64,000 bases of DNA from Ciona savignyi (GCA_000149265.1 CH003429.1:127582-191581), one strand, 5' to 3'. Counted from the stretch's first letter, positions 37,401 through 48,427 are shown. Notes: generated by a model not told the origin, from the sequence alone. Numbers and translations: made by a program.

Positions 37401-38005
37401 TCCTATTTTTATAAAGCTTGGGATTTTGCATCTGATTCGGCCGGTTAGTCTGGCGGTTAGTGCGTCGCCTTTCAATCAAAAGGTTGCAGGTACGAAACTG
37501 GTCGCTAGCTAGTCGGTTGTGTCCTTGTGCGAGGCACTTTACGGACAATGCCTGATCCCAGCGGATTAATGGGTTCTACCAAATTGAAGGAGCGTGTCTA
37601 TCATAAATAACACACTTCAATAGCTCAGGTAACCCGACGATGGGCGCGAGGTGATCTGACGATTGCCCGTGTGATAACCCCCTTGGTTTTTCCCATTCAC
37701 GGGGATAAACATAAATATCCTATCTTGATTCGTAATTGCATATAAGTTCTCAACTTTGCAAATGAAATACTTTATCCTACTAAAGCAATTTAACACATGA
37801 CCACCTAGGTACAAAGGAGATAGACATCCAGGCTGGGGACCATCTTAATTCAGACAGTCGTGTTATATCTGGGGTCACCACTTGGAGAGGGACGAACCTG
37901 CGAACATGGAAGACAGGTCGTTATCACACTCACATGGTTCGGGAATATTCAGTGGCCGCGCCGTACTCTTTGCTTCCTCCTATTGATGATGAGTCTGAAA
38001 ACTGA
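31404..38005 (+). CDS. FUT8: Alpha-1,6-fucosyltransferase (FUT8)
   Basis: Ten exons, all phase-matched: 31404-31507, 32266-32327, 32737-32932, 33387-33495, 33869-34115, 34500-34752, 36009-36203, 36535-36685, 37251-37392 and 37809-38005, giving about 551 aa (vertebrate FUT8 is about 575). It is a type II Golgi enzyme that adds core alpha-1,6-fucose to the innermost GlcNAc of N-glycans. Exon 1 has the short cytoplasmic tail and anchor ([14 protein letters not shown]). The GT23 landmarks are [25 protein letters not shown], the donor-site motif IQVRRTDK (vertebrate VHVRRTDK, split by the long intron 34753-36008), [14 protein letters not shown] and [13 protein letters not shown]. The C-terminal SH3-like part is more diverged. 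Between YLSQ (33495) and NPKDC (33869) about 25 residues of the vertebrate protein are absent; I found no extra exon there, but one may exist. Introns hold SINE and repeat B insertions and an assembly gap. Confidence 0.96.
31905..32170 (+). repeat. Repeat B units in FUT8 intron
   Basis: About two diverged units with TTGTGGATGGAAAGCCATG, GTTGGAGCTATTACAATTTG and CAGTCGAGTTGCTGGAGC. Similar to 11520-11885 but strongly diverged. Confidence 0.55.
34275..34400 (+). repeat. Repeat B unit in FUT8 intron
   Basis: GCTTCCTACCCACAAGG, then ATATAAATAAACCAACCACC and a CACAAATTGTAATACC block, followed by a partial second core. Lies just upstream of FUT8 exon 34500-34752. Confidence 0.6.
34765..34970. repeat. 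AT microsatellite/minisatellite
   Basis: Irregular tandem repeats of a TTATTATTACTAATTTTTTT-like unit of about 18-23 bp, right after the donor of FUT8 exon 34500-34752. Low-complexity intronic sequence. Confidence 0.85.
35175..35800 (+). repeat. Duplicated segment flanking an assembly gap
   Basis: The segment TTTGATAGTCAAAATTTC ... AAATGGCTTCGGGACACAAG plus the start of a SINE A tail appears at 35175-35372 and again at 35690-35928, with nearly identical sequence. Between them lie unique sequence and 100 N (35590-35689). This is either a true tandem duplication or two haplotypes or contig ends wrongly kept side by side. Confidence 0.85.
36700..37035 (+). repeat. Repeat B tandem array in FUT8 intron
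   Basis: About three units with GAGGATATAAATGAACCAAC, CCATCCACACACTGTAATAG, CTCCAGTAACTGGACTGTGG and GCATGAGGTGTCTCATG. Spacing is about 105-120 bp. These are well-conserved copies of the family at 11520-11885. Confidence 0.8.
37439..37725 (+). repeat. SINE A, near full length, in FUT8 intron
   Basis: Plus-strand copy with head CCGGTTAGTCTGGCGG, GGTTGCAGGTACGAAACTGG, GGTCGCTAGCTAGTCGG, CCAGCGGATTAATGGG, GGTGATCTGACGATTGCCC and tail ATATCCTATC. One of the best-conserved copies in the window. Confidence 0.87.
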
Positions 38006-39700
38006 AGCTTATTTTATTCTGGTGTCATTCGTATTGGTTGAATCTGATGCTCACAGTAAAGATGCATGTGTTACTTTGCACTTATGCCGGATCCACACTC
38101 AGACACTCTGCAACAATTTGTGTTTGTTTTCTCATAATGAGCGCAAGTTTATATACCAACATTGTTCTAGCAGTAAAGTGTTCGTGGTTTTATCTTCCTT
38201 GGTACTTGGTAGCATCTTAATTGCGTATTCGATTGCAAACGCTGCTGTGTTGCCATCCCATCAATGCAAATCTTATATTATGCATTGATTAATTTATGCA
38301 AATTTTCCTTTTTATCCCCAGGTGTTGTAATATTACTTATTTCAGTTTATTTGAAAGTGGTATATTAGCAATCAGTCGTAATAATTGGTTCAATTAGTTG
38401 TGTGTTTTGTATTGTCTATATTTATATATATATGGCTTTATGTTTTATCTAAAACTGACTTAGTGGCTTCAAATACTCACACTGTATTTACGTTAGCTGT
38501 GTGTCACGATAAAATGAATAACTTTTCTCGTTGGGTAATTCTGTTCACGGTGCGATTCCTATTCTCGTGTTTTTATTGTATATGGTTGACATATTAAGTA
38601 ACTATTCCAATGATACAACTGGTGGTGAATTTTGAACAGACAACCTGCCATTTGGCGGTACACTGCGTAGCCTTACCCTCAGATATGCTGTAAAACTGTT
38701 TTAAAAACGTAATTCAAACTTTTTAGTCGAATTATTTTATGTTCCTACCCATAATGTCTTCAAATCATTGGTTTAAAATCAACTCTATTTTGTACTTGTT
38801 ATAATGTTTTTATTTCTATGCATGTTAATTGCCAATACTTGAACACGCTGGTACCTAGGAGTACTAGGATACCATATTCATACTATACCAAACTTCTGTG
38901 CATGAGGGTTCAATTCAATTTTTGATCCAGTTACCGGGATAGCAATATCAAAGTTCTATTTATATCGTTATGATGGAAAAGTAGCAAAAATATTTTATTT
39001 AACATGAATACAATATTGTTTTTGTTAGATTAAATATGTTTGCATGCGTGGCGGAACGGAGATAATTAGATTGGAAATATGTGGAACATGTCCGACGGTC
39101 CAGGCACTTTTTCCCGCCAGCCGAGTCATATGTAAAGCACCTCCCACATATTAATGAACAGTGTTTTAATGTAATAATTGAAGCGGCAATGTCTTTGTAA
39201 CAACATGCCATTCGGGTGGGGCTTACTTTTGTTAATTTCTTTTAAATATTGAACTTGATACCATAGAGCAAGTATATAAACATTTTACAAAATGCACTGT
39301 ATCCGGTTTTTATGGTTGTTGAATTTTCTCTCTTTCATGTAAAATGCAGTGCCATTGTACCAATCAAGCTTTTTAATTTATTTGTATAACTATCGTTGTT
39401 ACTGTATTGAAATGTAATACATTATTCGTAAGGATAACTTCGAATGTTAGTTTTATTCCACAGGAAATGCAACACAGATACCACACGGGCAATCGTCCGA
39501 TTACCTCGTTCATTCAGTTTAAGCCCAAGCTATTGTAGCGATGGTATATCATCATTTTATGTGTGTTTGCATCTTTAAGGATACAACAGATTAAGCTAGC
39601 GCCTGACTTATATTCAACGACAATTCAGCTAAAAGTTTCAATCGACTATTCTACACAACTGAATTGCATAAACACCACATTAAAAACCTTAGCATTCTAA
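38006..39700. other. Intergenic region after FUT8
   Basis: No supported gene. Open frames here are short and AT-rich. A SINE A tail scrap (CACACGGGCAATCGTCCG) lies at about 39467-39540. Confidence 0.5.
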
Positions 39701-39943
39701 TTCGTGTAATGTAATTTATATTAATATTGAGGCAAATGTTTTGTTGAAAACTCTATTTTGTGGTTTTATGTTTTGTAGTGTTGGATTATAAGAAAAAAAA
39801 ACATAAAAAAACAAGAATCATATTGTGGGTTTTACGACTGTGTGAATCCATTATAGCAGTATGTTGTTACATTTGGAGATCTGGTTTATTTCAGCATAAT
39901 CGCGGAAAAATATAATTTGCCAATTCGGAATGTTGTTTGAACT

Positions 39944-40040
39944 CTAAGCTGCCAGTCCAGAATTGCGTCTTGAAATGCGAAAGGGGCAAAAGGAAGAAAT
40001 CGGAAACCCTTTACACGTTCGATGCCTCTCTGTAGCGGAC
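39944..40040 (-). pseudogene. Broken copy of the last SLC23 exon
   Basis: On the minus strand an acceptor TTTCCCCAG is followed by [17 protein letters not shown], the same peptide as in the last exon of the SLC23 gene at 48528-48428. After FLP a net 4 nt loss (97 versus 101 nt) shifts the frame, so the real stop is lost. No other SLC23 exon lies nearby. Similarity to the SLC23 3' flank covers about 39700-40345 against 46480-46610 plus 48352-48840, so a segment of the 3' end was copied here. Confidence 0.88.
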
Positions 40041-40599
40041 CTGGGGAAATTAAATGAATGTTTAAAAGAATGAATAAAAGAACAATCTTTTCAAAGTTGC
40101 AAGTTATATAGAGTTGTATCGGACAGGCGATATGTTTTAAATGTGCGGGTAGATACTACAATTGATAGTCAAACGGTTGTGCCTTAGTGGTCTGTTCCCC
40201 TTCATTTTCCCATTCATGTGGATAAAATATGAAAATCCTATCGTTGGTCTTTAGAATATGTAAACACATTATTACTTGGATTATCGTCAAATTACCTCGC
40301 GCTCATCGTTGGGTTACTTAGAGTTGTTTCAGTGTGTTGTATATACAGTTTCAGTATTTTTAACCGCCTGGGCTTTATTGTGTTAAGTTATAAGCAAAAT
40401 TAAAACCTTTCGAGACGGAGTTCAGTTTGTCGTAGCCATTTTGGAGTCTTAATAGCTGGAGAACTCAGGCCAGATTTAGTGCAAGATATAGACACGCCAA
40501 AAACACATTCCCGAATATCCACAAATGTGCTGTAAATGAACTAAACAGGTAAACTGACATTACATACTTCTGGTAAACAATGGCGCTTAGTTGGAGGGG

Positions 40600-41112
40600 T
40601 GGATATTAAGTTCAGCCTATATGTCTTTAGATGTTGTGGTTTATAATGAAATTAGTTTACGTTGTTTTATTGATATTAAATAGTTGTAGAACCCATTGTA
40701 ATTGACTACATTTGGTTGCAACAAACAATTACCTGGTGGTTATACAGGTCCAATGCGTACGGTCTTTTGTCCGAATGATTAACTTGACCAATGCATATAC
40801 CAATTTCGACACCAAAATTGGGTAAACGCACTATCATTAGGTCAACTAGCCGAGGTTATGAGAGTGGAAACTTTACTACGTCATCAAACTAAATGAAACT
40901 AAAAATATCGTTTTCTCATGAACTTCGAAGGATGCGAGTTGTATGTTTAATTGCATCGTACACAGATTTACGTTTATATGTTGTTTGAAGTTATTAAATG
41001 CAGCATTAACTGAACGGTCATTTAATTTATACGTATTATTGTATTGCCTTTGTCAAAGAAAGTCTTGTTTCAAACTGATGTGCTATGATTGCCTTAGTTT
41101 CAGTTTATTAAT
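40600..41112 (+). promoter_or_regulatory. Lectin 5' flank, duplicated promoter block
   Basis: This 0.5 kb upstream of the lectin start recurs inverted at about 45414-45840 and, shortened, at 61440-61930 and 61950-62330. Shared strings include TTGACTACATTTGGTTGCAA, CAATGCGTACGGTCTT, CCGAATGATTAACTTGACC and GTTTATATGTTGTTTGAAG. Part of it is tRNA-like (SINE family B). Because it directly precedes two signal-peptide exons, I infer it carries the promoter. Confidence 0.65.
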
Positions 41113-43988
41113 ATGACAATAGTCATACTTTTAATTGTTGTCGGTGTTTTCTGCTGTTCAGTACGAGGTAAGTTATGGTGTTTTAACCACCGAATTTTAA
41201 ATAGGATGATTGATTATCGCTGTTGGTAAATACAATTACAGGAAAGTTCGTTATGATATGGATAATCAAATGTCTGCTATTTCCGTGGTCATAGACAGTT
41301 GATTGAGCAGTGTAGTGTGTTATATTTGTGATTATTTTTAAGAAATATCTTTAAAATAAATATTTCGGAGCTAACTCGTTTAGTGTTTTATTAACAACAA
41401 CATAATCGTACAGAAATAGCTGGATCTGACAAGCAAGCGAACCTTCAGCCATGATGGTTAAAGTCTTTTTCTAGAGTCTAGACCAGTGGTTCTTAAACTT
41501 GTTGGAGGTACCGAACTCCGCAAGTTTTATGCGGGCATTCACCGAACCCTTCGTTGAAATTCAAAATATATTTGTTAAAAAACTTGAGCCTAAAATGAAC
41601 TTATCCTAATCTCCGCTGAACTCCTGATACTGACTCATCAAACCCCTGGGGTTCGATCAGAACCCAGTTCAAGAACCACTGGTCTAGACCATTTAGTCAA
41701 AAATATGAATTAACTGATTAAAATAAACCTTTCAGGGCAATCTATTCCTCAGAGAGGCAGTTCTAAGCTTCGGTCTCATTCTAACCAGCCGAAGTCTTTC
41801 ATCCCGTACAAATTATGCGAAAAGTATGAAGTGCTTCTAGTGAATGCTACAGCGAGGCCCAAAGACCAATCTCTGCCACATAAATTCAATGTGTCGGTGC
41901 TGGAATTACTTGACCTTGGATTCATCATTGAACTAAAGCGAACAGACAACAACACGGGCTGGGATTTGATCTTAATCGTGGATTGGGTGTTTTATACAAG
42001 TTAGTATAAGTCTCGATGTAATGCCGTGGTATATAGAATAATAACTGTTTAGACATTTAAAGAAAACTAAACGGTTTTAACCATATAATATAAAACCTGC
42101 TGAACCTATTCTTAATTGTGTGATACTGATTAGTCTTCGGGATTGCCCGAATGATTAGTCTGAGAGATATATGTGCGTCGCCTTTCAAACGAGCAAGGCA
42201 CTAAACGGTCATTTCCTGAACCCAGCGGAATATTGGGTTCTACCAAATTGAAGGAACGTGTGAATCATGCACAACACACTGTAATAGCTCCGATAACCCG
42301 AAGATGGGCGTAAGGTGATCTGACGATTGCCTGTGTGTTAACCCCATTGGCTTTCCCTTCACGGGGATAAAGATGAATTTTTTGTCCTGTCTTGATAGTT
42401 TTATTTTTATTTTTAAATTAATATCAATTTTATGTAATTGCAAAAAAGTTTGTTTGTTATATAAAATGATACAAACAAATTGAATAAGTTTGTCAAACTC
42501 GCCCGACCGATTATTTTGATGGTTTGGTGCGTAGCCTTTCAGCCGAAGGGTTTGCTGTTTAGAAACTGCTTAATAGCTAGTCGGTTTTATCCTTGGGAAG
42601 TCACTTTGCGAATATTGCCTAAACCTAGCGGACTAATAGGTTCTACCAAAATGAAACAAAAACGTTCACCAGATCCATCCCAGGTAGACCATCGTATTTT
42701 CTATGGTTGAATGTTTTAAACCGTTTGCACAATTCCTTTATCTCCAAAAGTCATGTTGAACTCACAAATGTTCGGTAATTCAAGGGAATCTGACGAGTAG
42801 ACTATATTTCACTCATTATATATTTTTCCATTCACAGAAACCATATAAATATCCTACAATAGGTCATATTATTGTATATTTTTATTTGTTTCGATAAGTG
42901 GTTTTGCATGAATAAACTGACACATTTTATGTGCATGTAAAACATAACTAAACTAACATAAATCTTTATTTTTATTTGACCAATAAATTTTCCTTTTTAG
43001 GTTCCGACTTTTATCCTGTGGGTAAGCTCATAACTTTATTGTAAATTAATGTGTTTTATTTTTTAATAGAAACCCATTGAAACAATAGTGCAAAGTATAT
43101 CATCTTCATGAAAGTGCAAACATATTAACAGCTTAATTTACCGCTGTAATTAAAACAAAAACTAAGGAATTAAAAAAAAACAAAAGAAAAAAAACATCAA
43201 CGGCAAACACGCGGGCCAGCGTGATACACCTAATACAAAACGATCTAAAATGATATTCAACTTAGTTTAGTTTAGTTTAGTTTATTTTTTGTTTCCACAA
43301 TGAAAACATAAATCAGGACTATTAAAAAAACGGTTGGAAAACGTGAAAAAACGGCAAAACGACAGTCGTTAAAACACGTCTAAAAACAAGGAATAAATTT
43401 AAAAATAATTAATTATTTATAACTTGGTAAATTGTCTAACTCAGCATTATATATTTAGTGATTGATGGGAAAGAATGGACAGCTCCAAGAAACGGCTTTG
43501 TTTATTACGTTTTAACTGTGAAAGACAAGTACAACCCATCCCAAAGGAAGTGCGCTCAACTGGGTGGGAATTTGGTTGTACAAGGTGTCAAAGATAAGAA
43601 CGTTTTGAGGTAAAAAACATTTTAAAATTCTGGCACAGAAAAATATATCATGAATTTTGCCTTGCAAAGGTATTTTCTCACAACCCTCCACTATCTACCA
43701 ATCGAGGTCAGCAATGACACGAATAATTTCAGGATTTTGGAAGCTCTATTGCCAGTTTTGATTCACAACGAGTACTGGATCGGTCTGAACGATAAATCGG
43801 CTGAAGGTCGCTACGTGTGGGAGAACGGTGCCCTCCTTCAAACAAGCGAAGAAAATTGGTATTTCGGCAACCCGAACAATAGTAACAACGAAGACTGTGT
43901 TGTTACAAACTGGATAGGTACTCGCCAATGGAATGACCTAAATTGCTTTAACCATTTTCGATACTCTCTTTGCGAACGTGAATTTTGA
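41113..43988 (+). CDS. Secreted C-type lectin
   Basis: Five phase-matched exons, 41113-41167, 41736-41999, 43001-43021, 43459-43609 and 43670-43988, give about 269 aa. Exon 1 encodes only a signal peptide (MTIVILLIVVGVFCCSVR). Exon 2 encodes an unrecognised ~90 aa region with N-x-T/S sites. Exons 4-5 make one C-type lectin domain: W-T at its start, CAQLGGNLV, EYWIGLND, EDCVV, QWNDLNC and YSLCEREF, with the four canonical cysteines. WND is kept, but the EPN/QPD sugar-choice motif reads NPN (GNPNNSNNEDC), so calcium-dependent sugar specificity cannot be predicted. Such lectins act outside the cell in recognition or immunity in ascidians (family knowledge). The 5' flank and exon 1 are duplicated in inverted form at 45.4 kb. 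Confidence 0.88.
41484..41681. mobile_element. Non-autonomous hAT element (MITE)
   Basis: A 198 bp element with inverted ends CAGTGGTTCTTAAACTTG and AGTTCAAGAACCACTG. It is flanked by a perfect 8 bp target duplication, GTCTAGAC, at 41476-41483 and 41682-41689. No coding capacity. An 8 bp duplication with CAGTGG ends is typical of hAT transposons. Located in lectin intron 1. Confidence 0.88.
42150..42395 (+). repeat. SINE A copy, lectin intron 2
   Basis: Lacks most of the CTAGCTAGTCGG segment but keeps CCCAGCGGAATATTGGG, CAACACACTGTAATAGCTCC, GGTGATCTGACGATTGCC and the GGGATAAAGATGAATTT tail. Confidence 0.8.
42503..42655 (+). repeat. SINE A head half, lectin intron 2
   Basis: Head with GGTTTGGTGCGTAGCC, AATAGCTAGTCGGTTTT and CCTAGCGGACTAATAGG. 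It stops at CCAAAATGAAAC, so the tail is missing. It lies where the related relic at 62.4-62.7 kb carries its own SINE in the opposite orientation. Confidence 0.75.
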
Positions 43989-44383
43989 TATGTATACTCG
44001 GGTCCATTTTTGGAAAAGTAGACAAAAATTGTTTGTGGCCGTTGTTTTGTCGAATGCTTTGTTATTGGTGTTCGAAATTTTAAAGAAGGAAATATTAAAT
44101 CGGAACAAAACTTTTACATAATTATAATCGACAACATGACCTAGATATGTGAAAACCCAAACTATATGGTTTTAAAAAAGGAGAATTCCATAGAAACGTA
44201 AAACACTATTTGACTCTTTTTTGGCATAAAATATTCTATCGAACATGCTTAGGATGTACTTCTACGTGAAACTGTGTTCTTCATCTTTAAATTGGTTAAT
44301 CCAGCGCCAGTTTAAAAAGTATGTAAGCATCGAGGTTTATCGTGTTTAGACCGCCATCTGTGCTATTACGATACCCTTTTTTT

Positions 44384-44540
44384 GGTTAATACTTTCTCCA
44401 TGAACATATCAACCGAGATGATTGTTCCAGAAAGATTATCCGTGTCGCAGTAGTCTATCATATTGAATATCAGCCGTAGATTGTTTCCTATGTAGCGACC
44501 GTTCATAAAATCGTTCTGATCCGTGCAGATTAGTACGTCA
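44384..44540 (-). pseudogene. LINE reverse-transcriptase remnant
   Basis: The minus strand reads NGRYIGNNLRLIFNMIDY, then SGTIISVDMFMEKV. This matches the GRYIGENIRLIxDxIDYT ... GxLLxIDFEKAFD block of CR1/L2-like RTs, with the catalytic-region FEKAFD altered. About 50 codons only, so a dead fragment. Confidence 0.7.
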
Positions 44541-44589
44541 AGACATGTTTTAGTCTATTATTAATAACTTTCGCTATAATTGTATTTTG

Positions 44590-44662
44590 GGTCTTTATCC
44601 TTTGTTACAATATTAGGTCTTTATCCTTTGTTACAATATTAGGTCTTTATCCTTTGTTACAA
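44590..44662 (+). repeat. 26 bp x 3 tandem repeat
   Basis: Unit GGTCTTTATCCTTTGTTAC plus AATATTA, near-perfect, starting at 44590, 44616 and 44642. Non-coding. Confidence 0.9.
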
Positions 44663-44801
44663 CAAGGGTTATAATTGCTTGAGCCTTGGTACCGGAGAGT
44701 AAACCTTGACTTTTCGTGTATCTGATGGAACACTCGACACAGTACAGGCCACATTATTTTATATAACTCCATCTTAAATTTATCATTTTTTCATTATTAT
44801 G

Positions 44802-45413
44802 TTATATTTGACATTGAGTTATAACGTCAAGGCATTCTTCTCCGGTGATTTCAAATTCTAAAGTGCCCACTAGGTCATGAATTAGGCGACGCGTTTGCTT
44901 GAGGGTCACACACAGGCACATCAATGACGTCATCCGTTGCAGCTCGGTAACTGCCCGTGAGTGCGTATTTCTTATTTCAATAGGTCGGCTAAATACCATT
45001 TTTAGACCATCTTTATCAAATTGTTGAGTTATGTTATTCACTGTGCCATAAACATTATGTTTTGCTTAATTAAATTATCCCGGAACGGTATCGGCGGTAC
45101 CCACCCAATTGCAGCGTTGAATGTGTTGGACTCATAAAGCCTTGATATTCGTGTAGCATTCAGCAGTTTATTATACAGCTACAGTAACCCTTTTCTTGTT
45201 TTACTACAAAATATAACACATTCAATCAATTTGACGATGGCCACGAAAATAGCAGACATTAGATTATCCATAAAATAATGAACTTTTCTGCAATTGTATT
45301 TACCAACGGCAATTATCAATCATCCTTTCCAAAATTATGTGGTTAAAACACTACTTACCTCTTACTGAACAGCAGAAAACACCGACAACATTTAACAATA
45401 TGACTATTTTCAT
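44802..45413 (-). CDS. Small secreted protein using a lectin-type signal exon
   Basis: Two exons, 45413-45359 and 45040-44802, joined in phase 1, give about 97 aa. Exon 1 is 55 nt, exactly as in the lectin gene, and encodes MKIVILLNVVGVFCCSVR, differing from the lectin signal peptide at two positions. Exon 2 shares nothing obvious with the lectin: it reads NNITQQFDKDGLKMVFSRP, then MTSLMCLCVTLKQTRRLIHD and ends EECLDVITQCQI. It has four cysteines, an N-glycosylation site at its start and likely helices. I do not recognise the family; with a signal peptide it should be secreted. Its 5' flank (45414-45840) is an inverted copy of the lectin 5' flank, so the two genes are probably co-regulated. 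The acceptor at 45041-45042 (TATGGCACAG) is plausible. Confidence 0.68.
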
Positions 45414-45840
45414 ATTAATAAACTGCAACTAAGGCAATCATAGAACATCAATTTAAAAAAAAGACTTTCCTTGACAAAGGTAATACAATAATACGTATAA
45501 ATTAAATGACCGTTCAGATAATGCTGCATTTAATAACTTCAAACAACATAAAGATGTAAATGTGTGTACGATGCTATTAAACACAACTCGCATCCTTCGA
45601 AGTTTATTGGAAAAACGATATTTTTAGTTTGATTTAGTTTGATGACGTAGTTAAGTTTCCACTCTCATAACTCGGCTAGCTTAATGGTAGAGCGTTCAAC
45701 CAATTTGGTATAGAAATTGGTATATGTATTGATTACGTTAACCATTCGCACACAAGACCGTACGCGTTAAATCTATATAACCACCAGCTATTTGTTTGTT
45801 GCAACCAAATGTAGTCAACTCTTGTGCGGACATTGCCATA
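45414..45840 (-). promoter_or_regulatory. Inverted copy of the lectin 5' flank
   Basis: Reverse complement of about 40690-41112, with shared GCATCCTTCGAAGTT, ATACGTATAAATTAAATG and GCAACCAAATGTAGTCAACT strings. It stands directly upstream of the minus-strand small secreted protein, as the original stands upstream of the lectin. Confidence 0.8.
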
Positions 45841-46610
45841 CGATTCACGAAAATGTACTTATCAAATTTGGGGAATTACAGTTTTATTCTGATTTGATAA
45901 CTTCCACTCCCAATAAAGATTTCAACATCGTCAAGAACAAATTTTTAAACTTGATTAAACTTCCAACTTTTAACTTATTTTTAACTGTACACTGCGTGTA
46001 CAAGATTTCGATTTTGAAAATCAGGGATACATTAGTTGATGCTTGCAGAAACTTAACTGTTACAATCGGGTTAAAACACTTAGCAATAAATACAGCAAGG
46101 TCTAGATATGCAAGAATCATTCGAATTATTTTACATACCTTTACCTTTCGTAGAAATTTAAACTAACTATTTGCAATCTGGAAATGTCACTGATAATGCC
46201 AAAATTGGTTACATATTGGCTTCATTTTATATTTTACAGATAACGGAAACTTCCCTTTTATTTTTTGTTCAAATTTAATGGTCAATGCAAACTATGGGCA
46301 CGTCAATTAGAAATTCTGAATCTTTCAACGTTATTCGATAACCTGTTTTGCCAATACCTGAAAAAGCATGACAGAGAAAATAATAAAAAGAAAAAAAACT
46401 TCGTAAAATCAATATATGTTCCCTTTGGATTCGAAGTCTCTCGCTTCCACGTACTAAGGCCCGTGTAACATATATTAATATTTAGGCAAAACTCTATTTT
46501 ATCGTTTGAAAATTTGTTTTGCAATGTTGGATTTTAGAAATAACCTACCTATATAAAATTACAAGAATCATACACTATTATGGGTTTTATGGCTGTGTGA
46601 ATCCATTATA

Positions 46611-48351
46611 GATGGCGTATAACCAATTAAGACCTCTATGAACGGCAGGATGTGACGAGTGGTACCCTCCATGTAGTCATTGTTTTTAAACTAGTGTTTT
46701 GCTGAGTAACTAATGGTGGTGATTCCCCAATGTTTGTTTGGTTGAAAGCAGCATGTGCTAGGCTGCGCGCCGGTGTTCTCGTTTAGCTGTAAAGTTTTGT
46801 AATCGTGGAGCAGTGCTTTGTAAAATAAAGGTGTTGAATGTGCATCTGCTAGCTGTTTTGTTGTAAAAAAGTTGCCGATGTACGAAGGGGTATGGGCTCA
46901 AAATTTTTAAACAAAATTTTGTAGGGTTTTGAGTTTAGGTTGCAGATCCAAGCTTCAATTTTAAATTTTGAAAAAATCTAAGACTTCCTATGTCAGGATT
47001 TTGAGTGACAGTCGTTTTTGTGAGGTCAGTTTGCATTGGAGAGATAGGGAAAATAATTAGTTGAACGCCTCCTAAATGAAAAACGGGCTATTTTGAATTT
47101 TTTGCCAAAATCTTCAAATTTATAGAAATTTGAGTGTGGATAAATGTTACTAGTCAACTGTTTGTCTAAAATCTTACACTTAATTACTTATGCTAATTAG
47201 CAAAGTAATTAATTAGTCATTTTTTTCTCATTTTTGGTTATTTTCACTCCGGTAGAGGGTCGTTCGGATATTTTTTCAAGAACCTAACTTCGAATGGCTT
47301 TTATAAATACCAGACAATCTTTCGATACAGACTGTTAATCCGATTTGTGATATAGGACTGAAAAATGTACTCCTCTTGGTATCCACATGTGTACCTTTTT
47401 TTCATATTTTTCAATTTTTTGGCAGGTGTGAAGGCCTAGATGTGTTGTTGGACACTTATGCATACAGAAGATATAAAAACTTACCAATCCTAACCATCCT
47501 TGATTGTCAAACATAGGTGAAAGAAGTGGAGGCGGACAAAATGTGGTCACACGAGGCTCAAAGGTGACATTGGGTGTGTTTTTTTACTCAAAAACAACTA
47601 TTTGTACCCTGGTTATGGACTTTAAACCTTTCAAATTACAGTGAAAAAATGTGCTGAAACTTGTGGAACATCAAGCAGTGAATTTTAATGTGTACGAAGA
47701 GTTTCAGTCATCACCAGTGACACTGTCGCCAAATGAAATCTACAGAATGACCACCCTTCAGTCGAAGGCCTGTAATAGCCGAAGCAGTCAACCGAAACGG
47801 TTAAAATTTGGACCGGAGTCTCACAGAATGACCTCTACTAGTAAGTTCAAACAGTTTAAACCAAACTGGAACGGTCACCGTTTCCAAGATGGCGTATAAC
47901 CAATTAAGACCTCTATGAACGACAGGATGTGACGAGTGGTACCCTCCATGAGTCATTGTTTTTAAACTAGTGTTTTGCTGAGTAACAATGGTGGTGATTC
48001 CCCAATGTTTGTTTGGTTGAAAGCAGCATGTGCTAGGCTGCGCGCCGGTGTTCTCGTTTAGCTGTCAAGTTTTGTAATCGTGGAGCAGTGCTTTGTAAAA
48101 TAAAGGTGTTGAATGTGCATCTGCTAGCTGTTTTGTTGTAAAAAAGTTGCCGATGTACGAAGGGGTATGGGCTCAAAATTTTTAAACAAAATTTTGTAGG
48201 GTTTTGAGTTTAGGTTGCAGATCCAAGCTTCAATTTTAAATTTTGAAAAAATCTAAGACTTCCTATGTCAGGATTTTGAGTGACAGTCGTTTTTGTGAGG
48301 TCAGTTTGCATTGGAGAGATAGGGAAAAGAATTAGTTGAACGCCTCCTAAA
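46611..48351. mobile_element. 1.74 kb insertion with ~465 bp terminal direct repeats
   Basis: 46611-47076 and 47888-48351 are nearly identical (about five differences seen). Both begin GATGGCGTATAACCAATT and end GTTGAACGCCTCCTAAA. The 811 bp between them has no large open frame (best about 80 codons, unrecognised). The flanks on both sides align to a continuous stretch at about 39778-39900 (ATCCATTATAG then ATGTTGTTACATTT), which is an empty site. The terminal repeats do not start TG or end CA, and I see no clear target duplication. It is probably a young non-autonomous retro-element or satellite-like insertion. It sits just downstream of the SLC23 stop. Confidence 0.75.
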
Positions 48352-48427
48352 GCATGTTGTTACATTTGAAGATCTGATTTATTTCAGCATAATCTACTAA
48401 AAATGTTATTTGTCATTTGAGAAAGCT

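Noticed and set aside
45668..45760. Possible tRNA in the inverted lectin flank
   Set aside because: A-box-like text (GGCTAGCTTAATGGTAGAGC) is present but no acceptor or anticodon stem closes; it is part of the duplicated flank.
47651..47899. 82-codon frame inside the 1.74 kb insertion
   Set aside because: No recognisable domain, runs into the right terminal repeat, no independent support.
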